The notes: generated by a model not told the origin, from the letters alone. Shown: positions 27,601 to 38,735, numbered from the stretch's first letter. The stretch is 64,000 bases of DNA from Mesaphorura yosii (GCA_009869945.1 WIXG01000194.1:1-64000), one strand, 5' to 3'. Numbers and translations are program-made.

Positions 27601-30600
27601 GCCCTGGAAACTTTTCGCGACGAATCCAGTGCAACACCGAACACAGCAATCCTGCCAAAAAACTTCTGTTGAGTTCCTTGGATAAAATTCAGATATTCGA
27701 TATTGATAGAAACAGCTTGGAGTCTGTCTTGTCTGGCTACTTAAGCCCAACAACGGTCACATACCTGGCGTCGGACGGCCTCATCTTCTGGTTTAACGAA
27801 GGCGGCCAGGACTTGATGAAGGCTAAACTGGATGGTACGAACAAAACGAGGGTGAGTTTACAGGCTGCAGGCTCGTGGAGATGAAAAATATATTGAAGCT
27901 CAATACGGCATAAAATATTTAAATTCGCACAGCAGATTCTCTCATTGGCTGACGAAATTGAGGCATCACAACTGACAATTGATTGGATTGCAAGAAAGCT
28001 TTATTGGGTTACTGAGTTTTCGCCCAGGTCCCAGGCCGCAGCTAACTCGGACGACAGATATCGCGTAATGAGCTTGGATTTGTCCGAGGCTGCACACGGT
28101 CCCGAAGTTGTTGTGACGTCAAGATCACCAATCAAAGCAATTGCGGTTAACCCGTTCACGAGGTTAGACTCGGTACTTATTCATAATCTCGATTAGTAAC
28201 GATAGTAATCTATAACTTTGACTATTAATTTATAGTATGATTCTGTGGACAACTTCTAAACGGACTGGAGTTCAGACGCTGTACTCTGCGACTCTCACTG
28301 GCCATCGAATCCATTCCATCGAATTCTTTCTTTCCCGAGATGTGTAAGCATCGGCCTTAACACGCAAATTAAGCTGGCCCTGTTGTATCTTAAACCCAAT
28401 TTTAACTAATGAACTTCGTATTTCAGGAGCCACTGTAATTGTAGCCGAATTGCTTCGGTGGGTGAAGTCGTTGTTTTCGACCCTGTCGGGTTTGAAGATA
28501 CCCGTCGAGGATATCTCATTGCTGACAATGACAACATTTGGTTAGCGGATGAATCCGGGTGCACATGCCGGCAAATGGCAAATCTTGATACTTACAGTGG
28601 TAGGACATAAACGAAATGCACATGATTTAGTTACAAAGACAGGTCATAAGGTAACTTTCAATAAGATTGTTTCACCACTTCAGGTTCTAGAAATGTGCCG
28701 ATCTCAATCGCGGCTGATGACTACAACGTCTACTGGACGACAGGCAATAAGTTGCTCACCAGCGAGAAGCACAGTCAAGGAGTGGCTAACTTCGGCATTA
28801 AACCATTTAGCTTTCGAGACGTTACCGTTCTTGGATCTGTCTCACAACCGTATCCGGACCTCAGCTGTCTGATTCCGCAGAGACTCGAGCCACGCGAGCC
28901 GCTACTCTTCAACCACTCCTCGCATTCGCTCCATTTGCAGATGCCGACGCCAATTAAGACCAACTGCTCCCTGCCGCAAATCTCAATGGCGGCCGTACTA
29001 TACGAGGTGTACTACGGAACAGTGGATGAAAACGGAATCACAGAATGCACACCTTCGGGTTTGACGCATTGCAAAATTGTGAAAAGTACAAATTCGTTAG
29101 TTCGAATTTCAAATCTGCATCCGTACACAACGTACACTGTGTTCGTGATGGTCACGAATTACTACGCACAGCAAAACAAGATTCCACCTTTGATATGCTC
29201 GCCAATCATGCTGCGCACCGCCCCAGGAGGTAAGCCGCGACTGCTGATTATCTACTTTATTACAGCGGATATATTTACTAATTTTTTTTTGAATGCCCCG
29301 TAGCCCCGATGCCTCCGAAGCTACTTCGTCTGGTCCCGCTGACCCCAATAAAAGTGCGAGTCGTTTGGGGCAGGCCGGAGAAACTGAATGGAGTGAAAGT
29401 CTGGTACGAAGTTAACTGGCAGTCCGCGAATTCGCCACTCAATAAGCAGCGTAATGGCCACATCTGGGCTGTCTCCGAGTCGAAGATTAACCACAATAAC
29501 ACGGAATACAGTTTTGACGTGACGGACCTGCAGCCTTCAAGCAACTACTCGATTTGGGTGATTGCATTCTCCGAGAAAGGTGATTCGTTCAGCGAGAGTG
29601 AGAAGCTGACCGTCGAGACATTGCCAAACCCAAGCAACATCACACTCGTAACAGCAAAACCGCACGAGCTGTCTCTGGTGTGGATGCCGCCCAAGGACAA
29701 CACGATCCTCAGGTACCAAGTCATGTACCGCATGGGCTGGTCGACGGAGTGGAATTACACACAGCTGGAAGAAGTCACGACCCCTGGACGAGAGTACGAC
29801 TTTGCTATTTCGAATCTGAAACCGAAGACACTGTACGGATTCCGTCTCACGACGTGGTACGCTGGAGATCCATCTGAGCCGTACCACTGGCCCAGGGAAG
29901 GCCAATTTAACATCGAGACGCTGGCCGACAAGCCGAGCTCACCGGGTGTTCCGATCGTTCGTGTGATCGGAAAGTCGTTGTATGAGATCTCATGGGAAAA
30001 GGCCGACGAGAATGGCGCGGTCGTGGACATGTACAGTTTGGAGTATCGGCGATTCTACAGCGGAGATCTGAACGAGGAAGAAGGGAATGACTTCACATAT
30101 GACGAGCAGCATCATTTTGGCGAACGCGAGGATGATAGTCACCGTTACAGAAGGAAAAGAGAAATGAACCAAGTTGGAGTTGCAGAGAAAATGGTCACTT
30201 CGGACAAGCCAGTGCAGAAGAGAAGCGAATTTTCTGAATGGAAGGTTGTGTACAACGGATCAGGTAAGATGAAAGCCATTTAATCTTGTGCGAAAGATGT
30301 AAATCCTAGTAGTCGCATGTAAAGGTTAAGTTTAAAAATTTGAGCAGAGTCGAGATGGCAAGTAAGGAATCTGGACATTGACGCCCGGTATTCCTTCCGT
30401 TGCCGAGCAAGCAATCAGTACGGCTGGGGAAGTTATAGCGAAGAAAGCCCCGTTATTACAATGGCCGCCATCTCGACAATTGTTGCAGAATCACAAAACC
30501 TGGGGCTTATTTTGGGTGTGGTTACTTTGGCTCTGTTTATTCTTGTCCCTTTCGGGCTTGCCTTCATGTACGGTAAGTGAGCCAAAGATGGTGGAGAAGT

Positions 30601-33248
30601 TTGAGCTGCAATGTTCATCGTGCATTTATCGTATGTTGCATACTTCATTTTAGTTTACCGCAAGAAGCACAAGGAGAAGCCAATTCTCAGAAATTCATCT
30701 TCAGATCGCCGAGAGGTTGAACTGGCTACTCTTCGCGAGCTGCCCGGCGGTTCTTCGTTTATCCACCAAAGCAATATTCTTTACGCAACCGGTGAACTCA
30801 TCCTCGACTTGGACTTGGCGGGTGTTCCAAAGCTCTCGAAGCATCAGATTTCATGGACGAATCTTCTGGGGAGAGGGGCCTTCGGAGAGGTTTGGGAAGG
30901 ATCCGCCGCGAGTCTGCCAAGTGTGGAAGGCGATGAAAATGTAAATGGAGCTCGAGTCGCCATTAAGGTGTGTCAGCGTTCAGCCTAACCGAGGAATTGA
31001 GTAGTCCTATTATTTATTTTCATGCTATTCCTATTGCAGACATTACGAAAAGGAGCCACAAATAAGGAGAAACTTGAATTCATTGAAGAAGCCAAATTAA
31101 TGGCGCAATTTCGACATCCGAACATACTTCAACTTGTGGGAATTTGTATTGACACGGATCCATGCTGCCTGCTTCTCGAACTGATGGGCAGTGGCGATTT
31201 ACTCAAGTATCTGAGGTCAAACCGTCCATATATTGACACAGCGACTAACCTAACATTGGTTGACCTCCTGAAAATGTGTGTCGATGTAGCTCGGGTAAGA
31301 AGAAACCACCTTCAAACTCGTCTCCAAAAACACTCACTTAAGACTTAATGTTTATATTTCTCTCGTAGGGTTGTGTTTACCTGGAGGAAAGGCATTTCGT
31401 CCATCGGGACATTGCAGCTCGTAATTGCCTGGTCCGCATTCTTGACGTCGGGAATCCAAGTCGTCGAATTGTGAAGATTGGTGACTTCGGTCTGGCCAGA
31501 GACGTGTACCGTAATGACTACTATAAGATAGAGGGCGGCGAAAGGCTGCTGCCAGTCCGGTGGATGGCTCCTGAATCGCTTGTTGATGGAGTTTTCACAA
31601 CTCAGTCAGACGTCTGGTCCTTTGGTGTGCTACTTTGGGAAATTATGACCCTCGGCAATCAACCATATCCAACAAAGAACAATACAGAAGTGCATGACTT
31701 TGTTAGGAGGGGAAGTAAACTGGAGCAACCACCGCTGTGTCCGCCTTCATTGTAAGACCAACGTTAACAGCTCCATTACGCCTTTGAGAGCAACTAAGAT
31801 GATATATGACAATTTGGCTCTTTAGGGGGAATCTGATGGTCCAATGTTGGGAGTATATTCCTGTCAATCGCCCAAGTTTCAAAGACTGCCTCATGCAGCT
31901 CGAAGCTATTCTTCAGCATTTCCAGATGGACGAGTGCCCGGAGTTCATGTACAGGGGTTCGCCTTCAATTCAATATAATCCATATGACCAAAGTAAGTTA
32001 TCTGATTAAGTCAGTTTAAATTGATTTCTTTAAGTGGAATTTTTGAAACTTGGGACAGACCGGAATCAAAGTCCTGACGTGGACGGGGACCCAGACGATT
32101 CTGTTTTTCTTCCCTCGAATGAGCCAGCGCCACAGTTTCAGCATTTCCGTGAGTACATGGACACCACGCAGAGTCAGGGCCAAAATGCGTGTACTCTCAC
32201 AACAAGTTACTCTTATCCGAAATACTTGGAAGTGCTCAGCGACTCGAACAGCGAACACTCTGAGCAGCCGTCAGTGTCCACAATACGTACGACGTCCACC
32301 GTGCTGGCAAATACGAATACGCACCTTGAAAACGATGGCTACGAAGTCCCAATTCCGAGAAAGCCAGCCCGCAACCCGAATACTATCAATTTCTACCTAG
32401 TTCCAGCCAAACGTTACGGCCTTGCAAATACAGAGGCTTCAGCCACGGATGAGATTGGACTCCCAAATCCAAACACATACTGGAACACAAGCTACGCCCC
32501 TAACCTCAATTACCAATACAATCAAGAGGACGAGTCTGTTGTGTCATTGTCCCAACCAGGCTCAATGCAATATTACAAGCATCCGCCTTCATCTTCCTCG
32601 TTGAGAAATTTGCCCCTCTTCCAACACAACAATCTCGCATCCTTGCACGCTGTTCCGACCGCGAGTACTTCGTCATCAGGCTCTGGTTCGTCGTCCTCCC
32701 CTCCCAGGCATTCCCCAATGGCCATCGCGATTGATAACAGTGGCTATCCCCATCGTGCTCGCGCCCGGGCACACAATAGCAAATCAATCGGGACAACGAC
32801 GGGAAGTAGCGAGAGTGAGACTGAATCTAGTACATATTATCGGAATCTGTTGACGTCGTCCACGTCGGAGGACGTTGACGAGTCGGAATTTGTACAGGAA
32901 ACTGAGTGCCTTAATGACAGAAGCCGACCACACATCATTCAAATTGTAAGTAAGCCTTCCGTGAACGTCAACGAAGTTCAGCCACAGGATTACTTCCGAA
33001 ACCACAATAACAACATGTACAAGCAATCGGTGATGTCAAGGTACGAGAGGCCTTTGGTCCGGGTCGAGAATCCTTCGTCATCATCGTCCAATAATATTGA
33101 CCTGATGGATCCTTCCGTTCCGGCTCTTCTCTGCGACGCAGCCGCGTACAGCATAAGCCGCCGCCATTCTTCCTCGCCTGACTTTTACTCCAGCTACGCC
33201 CCGCACAATTGCACGCGGCCTTGTGTGAATGCTGCAAACTGCGGCTGA
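12672..33248 (+). CDS. Ros1: Ros1/Sevenless-type receptor tyrosine kinase
   Basis: Orphan receptor tyrosine kinase; in Drosophila Sevenless specifies photoreceptor R7. My 26-exon model gives 2853 residues. Exons: 12672-12968, 22101-22175, 22252-22339, 22517-22620, 22688-22807, 23069-23302, 23386-23539, 23626-23748, 23819-24070, 24133-24199, 24266-24478, 24544-24863, 25760-25884, 25951-27033, 27120-27851, 27933-28162, 28236-28343, 28427-28599, 28684-29229, 29304-30263, 30348-30572, 30654-30967, 31040-31294, 31369-31751, 31826-31992, 32035-33248. After a signal peptide and a Cys-rich N-terminal segment come fibronectin III domains alternating with three YWTD-like beta-propellers. The membrane segment is about residues 2052-2076. 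The kinase has GRGAFGEV (about 2149), catalytic VAIK (K2181), [15 protein letters not shown] and a YxxxYY activation loop. A Ser/Asn-rich tail of about 400 residues follows, longer than in human ROS1. An alternative start is the ATG at 12759, directly before the hydrophobic signal. Confidence 0.95.
12969..22100 (+). other. Ros1 intron 1, 9.1 kb
   Basis: Donor GTGAGC at 12969 and acceptor TTGCTTACAG ending at 22100 join two phase-0 exons. The join links [11 protein letters not shown] to [13 protein letters not shown], recreating the Cys-rich N-terminus known in ROS1. No coding exon is recognisable inside. The intron is about 100 times longer than most others in the window and is the likeliest place for enhancers or unannotated non-coding transcripts. 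An AT-rich stretch at 20740-20850 has repeated ATTAGCA and TAATT motifs. Confidence 0.8.
24864..25759 (+). other. Ros1 intron 12, 896 nt
   Basis: Joins the phase-1 exons at 24863 and 25760 inside the third fibronectin domain (IAGLG to [11 protein letters not shown]). It contains a long pyrimidine-rich run near 25155-25215 and AT-rich sequence near 25300-25380. No exon is recognised in it. Confidence 0.7.
30149..30160 (+). other. Possible furin site RRKR in the Ros1 ectodomain
   Basis: Codes RRKR at about residues 1964-1967, inside an acidic insertion in the last fibronectin domain, roughly 85 residues before the membrane segment. Drosophila Sevenless is known to be cut into two subunits, so a furin-type cleavage here is plausible. 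It has not been shown for this protein. Confidence 0.45.
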
Positions 33249-33483
33249 CGATAGCTGAGATTCAATTCAGTTCCTTTAGGCATTTGTTAAATTATTTTAC
33301 TGTTTTGTTTGCTGAAATTCTGAATTTGACCAGCCCACCACTGAAAGCACTCGCATTGTTACTTCGTTGTACGTTACATTACTTTGATTTGGTTAGAATT
33401 TTAGGTTTCGAGTCTTTTTAGCCTGGCTAACTGTTTAGTGTTTTTAGAATCGCGAAATACTGCCACTCTCATGGCTATGATTG

Positions 33484-33489
33484 AATAAA
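33484..33489 (+). other. Polyadenylation signal AATAAA, Ros1
   Basis: Canonical hexamer 236 nt after the Ros1 stop codon. Confidence 0.65.
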
Positions 33490-33586
33490 AGTTGCTACGT
33501 GGAAGTCCAAGCATGGAAGTCTGGAAGTTTGTATTCTTGCTACGTTCGCGTTTGGCTCAATTTGCAAGGCTGTCTCTACTCATTCA

Positions 33587-33811
33587 ATGACCCTTCAATT
33601 AGCAGTGTTTTTATTTTCTGTGGCAAACTGTAAACAGCAGCTGTATTGGAATCACCACTCCGAGGCGGCACATCCTGGGCTCATCACTGCGACGATAACG
33701 AAAGAGATTAAAGTAAACAAACTTGCATCGAATCCAATTGCTCAAGCCCGCCGCCGAAGGAAGCCGGCGCAACCACCTGTGCCGGACTGCAAGCTGCCGT
33801 GGTGGGTTTGA
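33587..33811 (+). CDS. Possible small or upstream ORF, 74 aa
   Basis: Starts with a true ATG and a hydrophobic stretch (MTLQLAVFLFSVANC), then becomes Arg/Pro-rich. It lies just before the orphan gene at 33882 in a different frame, so it could be an upstream ORF in that transcript's 5' leader or chance. I recognise no family. Confidence 0.2.
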   Translation: MTLQLAVFLFSVANCKQQLYWNHHSEAAHPGLITATITKEIKVNKLASNPIAQARRRRKPAQPPVPDCKLPWWV

Positions 33812-33881
33812 GTCCTCAAACTCATACTGTACTCATTCAAGTCCACAAATTCAACAGCACACAAAGCTGGAGCAAGGCAAA

Positions 33882-34810
33882 ATGGAGCAGCAAGCTGATC
33901 AGAGATTTCGCACGATAATCAAAGCCATCCATGACTTACAGGAGCAAATAATGCGAGTGCAGAGATTTTCTACGGAAGAATTGCAGAACCTCAGGGACCT
34001 GTACGATTCCCTCGAATCTGTACGTCCCAGTGCCAATCACAATTGGGATATCGCGGAACGAGGACCTGTTCAAGATAATCATGTGTCTCCGCCCCCATTT
34101 TCTCCCGGATCACCTCCGCCACCTGCTCCTAACACTGGCGCCCCTTCTGGCACAGCAGTAAGTACTGCAACCTGAGTCTCACCTGTGTCCTGAATATAAA
34201 CAGCCTTCCGTCCTGATTCTACTAGAATACGTGCTCTGATGTTGGAAAAACAGGACCGGAATCAGTTGAGGCGGGTCTTGGACTTGGACCAGGGCTCCCG
34301 ACCAGAAATGTTTCAGACACAAGAGACATAATTCCACTACCGCCTCCTCCTGTAGCCAGTTCCAATGCTCCGACTTCAGAACGCATCGCCACTGCAAGCG
34401 CACCTTCGCCTTCCAGCGCGGCCTTGACATTTGGGCAATCAGGATCGAATGTTCCCACAAGACCAACACAAGTCGATTGTCGACGTGATGGCAACCTGCT
34501 CATAAATCAGAGAGCCTGTTGTCCACACTGTAGCCGCGCAGTCTTCATTCAAGTCAGCAGCACAATGCAGCCGGGAGACACGGCAAGTGGTTCGGGGCTC
34601 AGTACTTCGACATCAAGCTCGAGCTCAACTGAGGCCGTTCTCCGATTCCGAGTCCACGTACTGACGGTTGCGGAGATCTTGGCGATGATGTCTGCCTCCG
34701 GCGGTGGTAGTACTCTGAGCTCTGCTGCTGCCCATGGATTTATCGCGAGCACCCCGACAAATCCCAACACCAATCATTTTACCTTCCCTCCTTGCACCGC
34801 TGGCCAGTGA
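33882..34810 (+). CDS. Orphan Pro/Ser-rich protein with short coiled N-terminus
   Basis: I do not recognise this gene. Exons are 33882-34157 and 34226-34810 (68-nt intron, phase 0), giving 286 residues. Residues 1-50 are charged and probably helical (RTIIKAIHDLQEQIMRVQRF). Then come Pro-rich runs (PPPFSPGSPPPP and LPPPP). A cysteine cluster CRRDGN...ACCPHCSRAVF near the middle could bind a metal. The C-terminal half is Ser/Thr/Ala/Gly-rich. There is no signal peptide or membrane segment. The second exon frame was chosen because it is the only long open frame after a good acceptor (TTCTACTAG) and it keeps phase. A poly(A) signal 72 nt after the stop supports a real transcript. Confidence 0.6.
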
Positions 34811-34881
34811 GCTTCCCTTCCTCTGTGGCTCTCTAAATTCACGATTTATGTACCTGCACAAATATCAAACGTATGCAATTG

Positions 34882-34887
34882 AATAAA
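34882..34887 (+). other. Polyadenylation signal AATAAA, orphan gene
   Basis: Canonical hexamer 72 nt after the stop codon at 34810. The 600 nt that follow, to the next start codon at 35501, hold no supported gene. Confidence 0.6.
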
Positions 34888-35500
34888 TGACAAACGGCGA
34901 TGGCGAACATTGCTGATTGCGTAATTCTGAGAAGACCTTCAACTTCAGCTTGAATTCACACGACAGGACAAGTTAATTAGCGAGTCTAGCTGAAACATAT
35001 ACAGAGACAGTACAAATGGCGCATACGCTAAAACGAGCGGTGGAGATTCGAAAAACAGGAAATCCACATTAATCATCCAGCGATGGGAATCTGTTCTTTT
35101 ATGTTTGCTGGACTGCGCTCGTTGAGTGCGACACAAAGACACAGAACAATGAGAGCGTTGGAGTGTGGGTACAGTTTTATAAGGGAAGAGTTACAATAGA
35201 ATGCCTGCTTTACAAACGCTAAACGCAAGAATGGGATGACGAAGTAGTTAGCGATTGGAATCTCTCTTTACTACCGTCAGTTAAAGCGTCGTCGCGTCAT
35301 TTGTGACATTTACAACACTCGACACGAACGAGCTGCGCTTCCTACGAACTCCTTCCTACCGTGTAAGCTACACAGAAAATGGTACCTTGAAACCTTGGAC
35401 TACATAAATACGACAAAATTCACCAGATTGAACCGGCGCTGTGCTCATCATCAACTTCTTTTGAGGTTCTTGGTCTGGCGTTCGTCAAGCCCGTAAAGTC

Positions 35501-36366
35501 ATGGCCATCGTCGCCTTTAATTTGCAATTACTGCTGACTCTGGTCCTGCCCACAATATTGACCATTTCGGAATCACTACCAGCGCTAAAGGACCGCAAGT
35601 AAGCACAATAAAACTGCTGCATAGTTTTTAAATGTCACAGGCTGTCATTTCTGTCTGTGTATGACCTCACGAACATTAAAGGCCAGCGCCCGAGTTTGAG
35701 GACCCTTGCGTGGAAATCCGCTTCGGGGAGCCCTTAGTCTTTGACGTGATTAGGAAGAAATGTGTCTCCAGAGGCACACCCGATTGCCCTCCGAATATGG
35801 AACTTCGATCCTTTCCGGACGACGACATGTTTGTGCTTTGTGATTGTGTCTCCGATTACCCGGCAGTTTATAATTGCAGCACGGATTCCTGCGACTTGCT
35901 TTACAAGCAGGTCAGATTTCAGAGTTCAGACTGACATGATGTCGAAGTGAAGGGGGTGAAGTTATTCTATAACACTTTTTCTGTTGTGTAGGGATATTGT
36001 GCGCCTGGTCAGTGGTTAATTCCTGCCCCAGAAGGTCAAGAAACTGTTATCTGTACCGCAAACGTATGTGATCCATCAACTATCACACCGAAAAACGAGC
36101 CTCCACTGACAGAATACACGTGGTTTAAAGGAGAATGCGGTGTGATCGGATTTCCTCATCCTGGTTGTGACAGGAATGAAATCCTAGCTTACAGTCATGG
36201 AGAACTCGAAGCTTGGTGCGTTCCACCCTCAAGTTTCGGCGGTGGAAGCTCTAATCGGGGCCTTGCCTTGGGAGAATTTATCCCTAACCTTCAGTGTTCA
36301 AAGGGAACGAAGTGGTCACAACTCACAAACAAATGTCAGACACCTCTGTATTTTAATTTGAGTTAA
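35501..36366 (+). CDS. Secreted Cys-rich protein, possibly DUF4789-like
   Basis: Exons are 35501-35598, 35682-35910 and 35992-36366, giving 233 residues. The first exon is a clear signal peptide (hydrophobic run LLLTLVLPTILTI ending before ESLPALKD). The mature part has 15 cysteines in patterns such as VLCDC, YNCSTDSC, GYCAPGQWLI and GECGVIG. The GxCxxGxWLI pattern and the spacing resemble arthropod secreted proteins with DUF4789, whose function is unknown; this match is from memory and is only suggestive. The odd number of cysteines leaves one unpaired or makes intermolecular bonding possible. The gene converges with the ADP/ATP carrier, whose stop codon is 143 nt away on the other strand. 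Confidence 0.75.
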
Positions 36367-36371
36367 TCCTT

Positions 36372-36377
36372 TTTATT
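36372..36377 (-). other. Reverse-strand polyadenylation signal, ADP/ATP carrier
   Basis: AATAAA on the reverse strand, 132 nt past the carrier stop codon and only 6 nt past the forward-strand stop of the Cys-rich gene. A forward ATTAAA at 36497-36502 would serve the Cys-rich gene, so the two 3' UTRs appear to overlap. Confidence 0.55.
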
Positions 36378-36508
36378 GCTCCCTCTATCATGCGCACACG
36401 GGAATTTAATTATGACAGACTTTAAGACATTGTCATTGTTGTGTAAGTCAATTATATGCTAATATTTTCAATTTGACGAGCAGACAAGACGTGACAATTA
36501 AACTTGAT

Positions 36509-37740
36509 CTAACCAAACACGGCCTCCTTGATGGCATCGTAGAAGACAAGAACCAAAGCTCCACCAGTTCCACGCAGGACATTTGACAGCGCGCCCTTAA
36601 AGAATGCTCCGGGGCCTTCTTTTCTAAAGATTGTGTCTGAGAGAACAAAGCTTTAATTTAATTTGAGGAAAGGTCAGCGAGGTTTTTTATTTGAGATGCT
36701 TACACCAACAGTGCATTGTGTTTTTGTACTGACGTTCATTCTTCGGCAAGCCTGTTCAAGAAAAATGGCATCATTAAAGCCACAGGCTCAACTTCTTCAA
36801 GCGTTTTCGTCGAATTGAGCTTTGCGTAGTAGAAGCTTACCAGATTGCATCATCATTCTACGACGAACAGTATCAAATGGATAAGAAACGACTCCAGAAA
36901 TCGTGGTTACAGTTTGAGCGATGAGGAAGCTGACCAACAAAGAAGTTTGTTTTGGATTAGGCAGCATTCCCTTTCCGGTGTCGAAAAGTCCAAAATAGCA
37001 AGCTCGGTAGACAATAATTCCGTTGACGGACACAAAAAACCCACGATACAGCCCACCGATTCCGTCCGACTTCACTGTTTTCGTTATGCAATCGATCAGT
37101 CCACTATAATGACGACCTTCTTTCTTGCCAATATCAGCCGCTAGACGTGTTCTGGCGAAATCCAGCGGATACACAACGCAGAGTGAGGTGGCTCCGGCCG
37201 CACCACCAGAAGCCATGTTGGCAGCAAAAAACTTCCAGAATTCTTTCTTTTTGTCGATTCCTTCCATAAAAATTTCTTTATAAACATCCTACAAGCAAGA
37301 GTGTGTCAAAATTCGGTTCGGTTACACAATCTCAAGAATCTGGGCGCATTCCTCACCTTAAAGGCAAAATTGAGAGCTTGAGTTGGAAAATATCGGATGA
37401 TATTGGCCAGATTTCCACGCCAAAAACTTGTGATGCCTTGTTCTCTTCGTACACGAACGAAGCAATCGACGATCCCCTTGTATCGGTCTTCCGGCTTAAT
37501 CTGCTGGGAGACATGTTGGACTTGCAGCAGCAGTTTTACTCGTTCAATTGGAGCGACAGCAGTCTTAGAAATTGTGGCTAAACCAATCAAATCAGGATGT
37601 TCAGAAATAACTAGCAATGGCGTGAGGAGTTTGCGAACTTCACCTGCAATTCCACCAGTTAGAAAATCCTCCAAGAAGAGGGCTAACTGATCTTTGGCTT
37701 TGGCTTCCAATACTGCTAGATCCTTCTTGTCTTTTCCCAT
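36509..37740 (-). CDS. Ant: ADP/ATP translocase (mitochondrial carrier)
   Basis: Exchanges matrix ATP for cytosolic ADP across the inner mitochondrial membrane. Exons on the reverse strand are 37740-37644, 37577-37357, 37288-36841, 36751-36704 and 36636-36509, giving 313 residues, close to the family's usual 300. Three mitochondrial carrier repeats are visible through their signatures [14 protein letters not shown] and PFDTVRRR. The RRRMMM nucleotide-carrier motif diagnostic of ADP/ATP carriers is present, as are [12 protein letters not shown] and the C-terminal [10 protein letters not shown]. Intron 1 (37643-37578, 66 nt) is a multiple of three and contains no in-frame stop, so its retention would insert 22 residues without shifting the frame. 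The N-terminus is somewhat longer than in the fly protein. Confidence 0.96.
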
Positions 37741-38735
37741 CGCGCGGCCTGAGTGGTTACTTTAAATTAGAATAATTAAAGAAAAGGGAACCAACATTAG
37801 CCACCCAATGGTGGATGGACTTATCTAAGCTTGCTAACTGGCTATAGTACTTGTTGGTCTACCGGTTTTTGACGATTACTGACGTGTGAGCCTTGTTTTA
37901 GGAATACTGATCTTATACACTAGATTTAGATTTCGGAAGTCAGTCCATTGTCTCTGGTGGCCGCTGGTCGTTAAATTCGTGTTGAGTCCAATTTGGATTT
38001 TAAGTAGCCTCAGCTTCACAGCAATGACAGTGATGGTGATGGCAACGAATGCCAAAAAGAGACCACTAGGAGGGAACGCGGCAAGTTCTTCCAACTTCCA
38101 ACACTCTTTTCCCCACTCGCGCTCGCTCGCTTTTGCAATTCCACTTCCTCTCGGAAACAAACGTGCCATTTACTGCTTTCTCAAATCTCCATTAGTACAA
38201 GCTAGCTTCTTGAGGCAAAAAGATTGCGAGGAGACAGGAGTAACTTGCTGTTGACCAAAGCTCCTGTCTATTTCCGCTATCTTGATTCAAGCAGCAGGGA
38301 TCATCTTTCTGATCATGCGAATTACGATTATCTCTGACTTTCCTGGAGGCCAAAGGAAAGGCGTGTTACACGCGTTATTTACACCTCCGTCAAGCAAATA
38401 CATAACGACGCGTTCACGCTTTCGGCCGGGTGCGACCGCCTCGCGGTGCACTAAACGCAATGCTTTCGCTTGTAGCCTTCTCTTGATCTTGGGGTCTTGC
38501 GTCTTGGGCGGGTGGTGAAGCAACCAAACTAGTTTACTGCCTGAAGGGCATCTCGTTTTTGCGTAACGCGTACTTTCATAACCATCATGCACACCACTTG
38601 AATCTGGATTGGATCGATGCAAGCCGCTTGCGCTTGTTTACAAAAGTTGATGAGTAAACTCTGCGCAATTAATTTCTGCCTAGCTGTGATCGGATCTTGA
38701 GCTGGAATCAAGCTGAAGCAGTTGGTTAACCAGCC
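37741..38735. other. Bidirectional interval between ADP/ATP carrier and SEC14 gene 1
   Basis: 995 nt between two divergent start codons. No supported gene. It should contain both promoters; one block near its right end (38526-38560) is repeated upstream of the second SEC14 gene. Confidence 0.6.
38526..38560 (+). promoter_or_regulatory. Shared upstream element, SEC14 gene 1
   Basis: 35 nt centred on TGAAGGGCATC, ending 175 nt before the start codon. It aligns without gaps to 40579-40613 with six mismatches by hand count. It probably came with the promoter in the tandem duplication. A functional role is inference. Confidence 0.45.

Noticed and set aside
29537-29905. Reverse-strand open frame inside Ros1 exon 20
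   Set aside because: Mirror of fibronectin-domain coding sequence; no independent evidence.
34202-34225. Direct acceptor at 34202 for exon 2 of the orphan gene
   Set aside because: It leads into stop codons in every phase-compatible frame; the acceptor ending at 34225 gives a long open frame.
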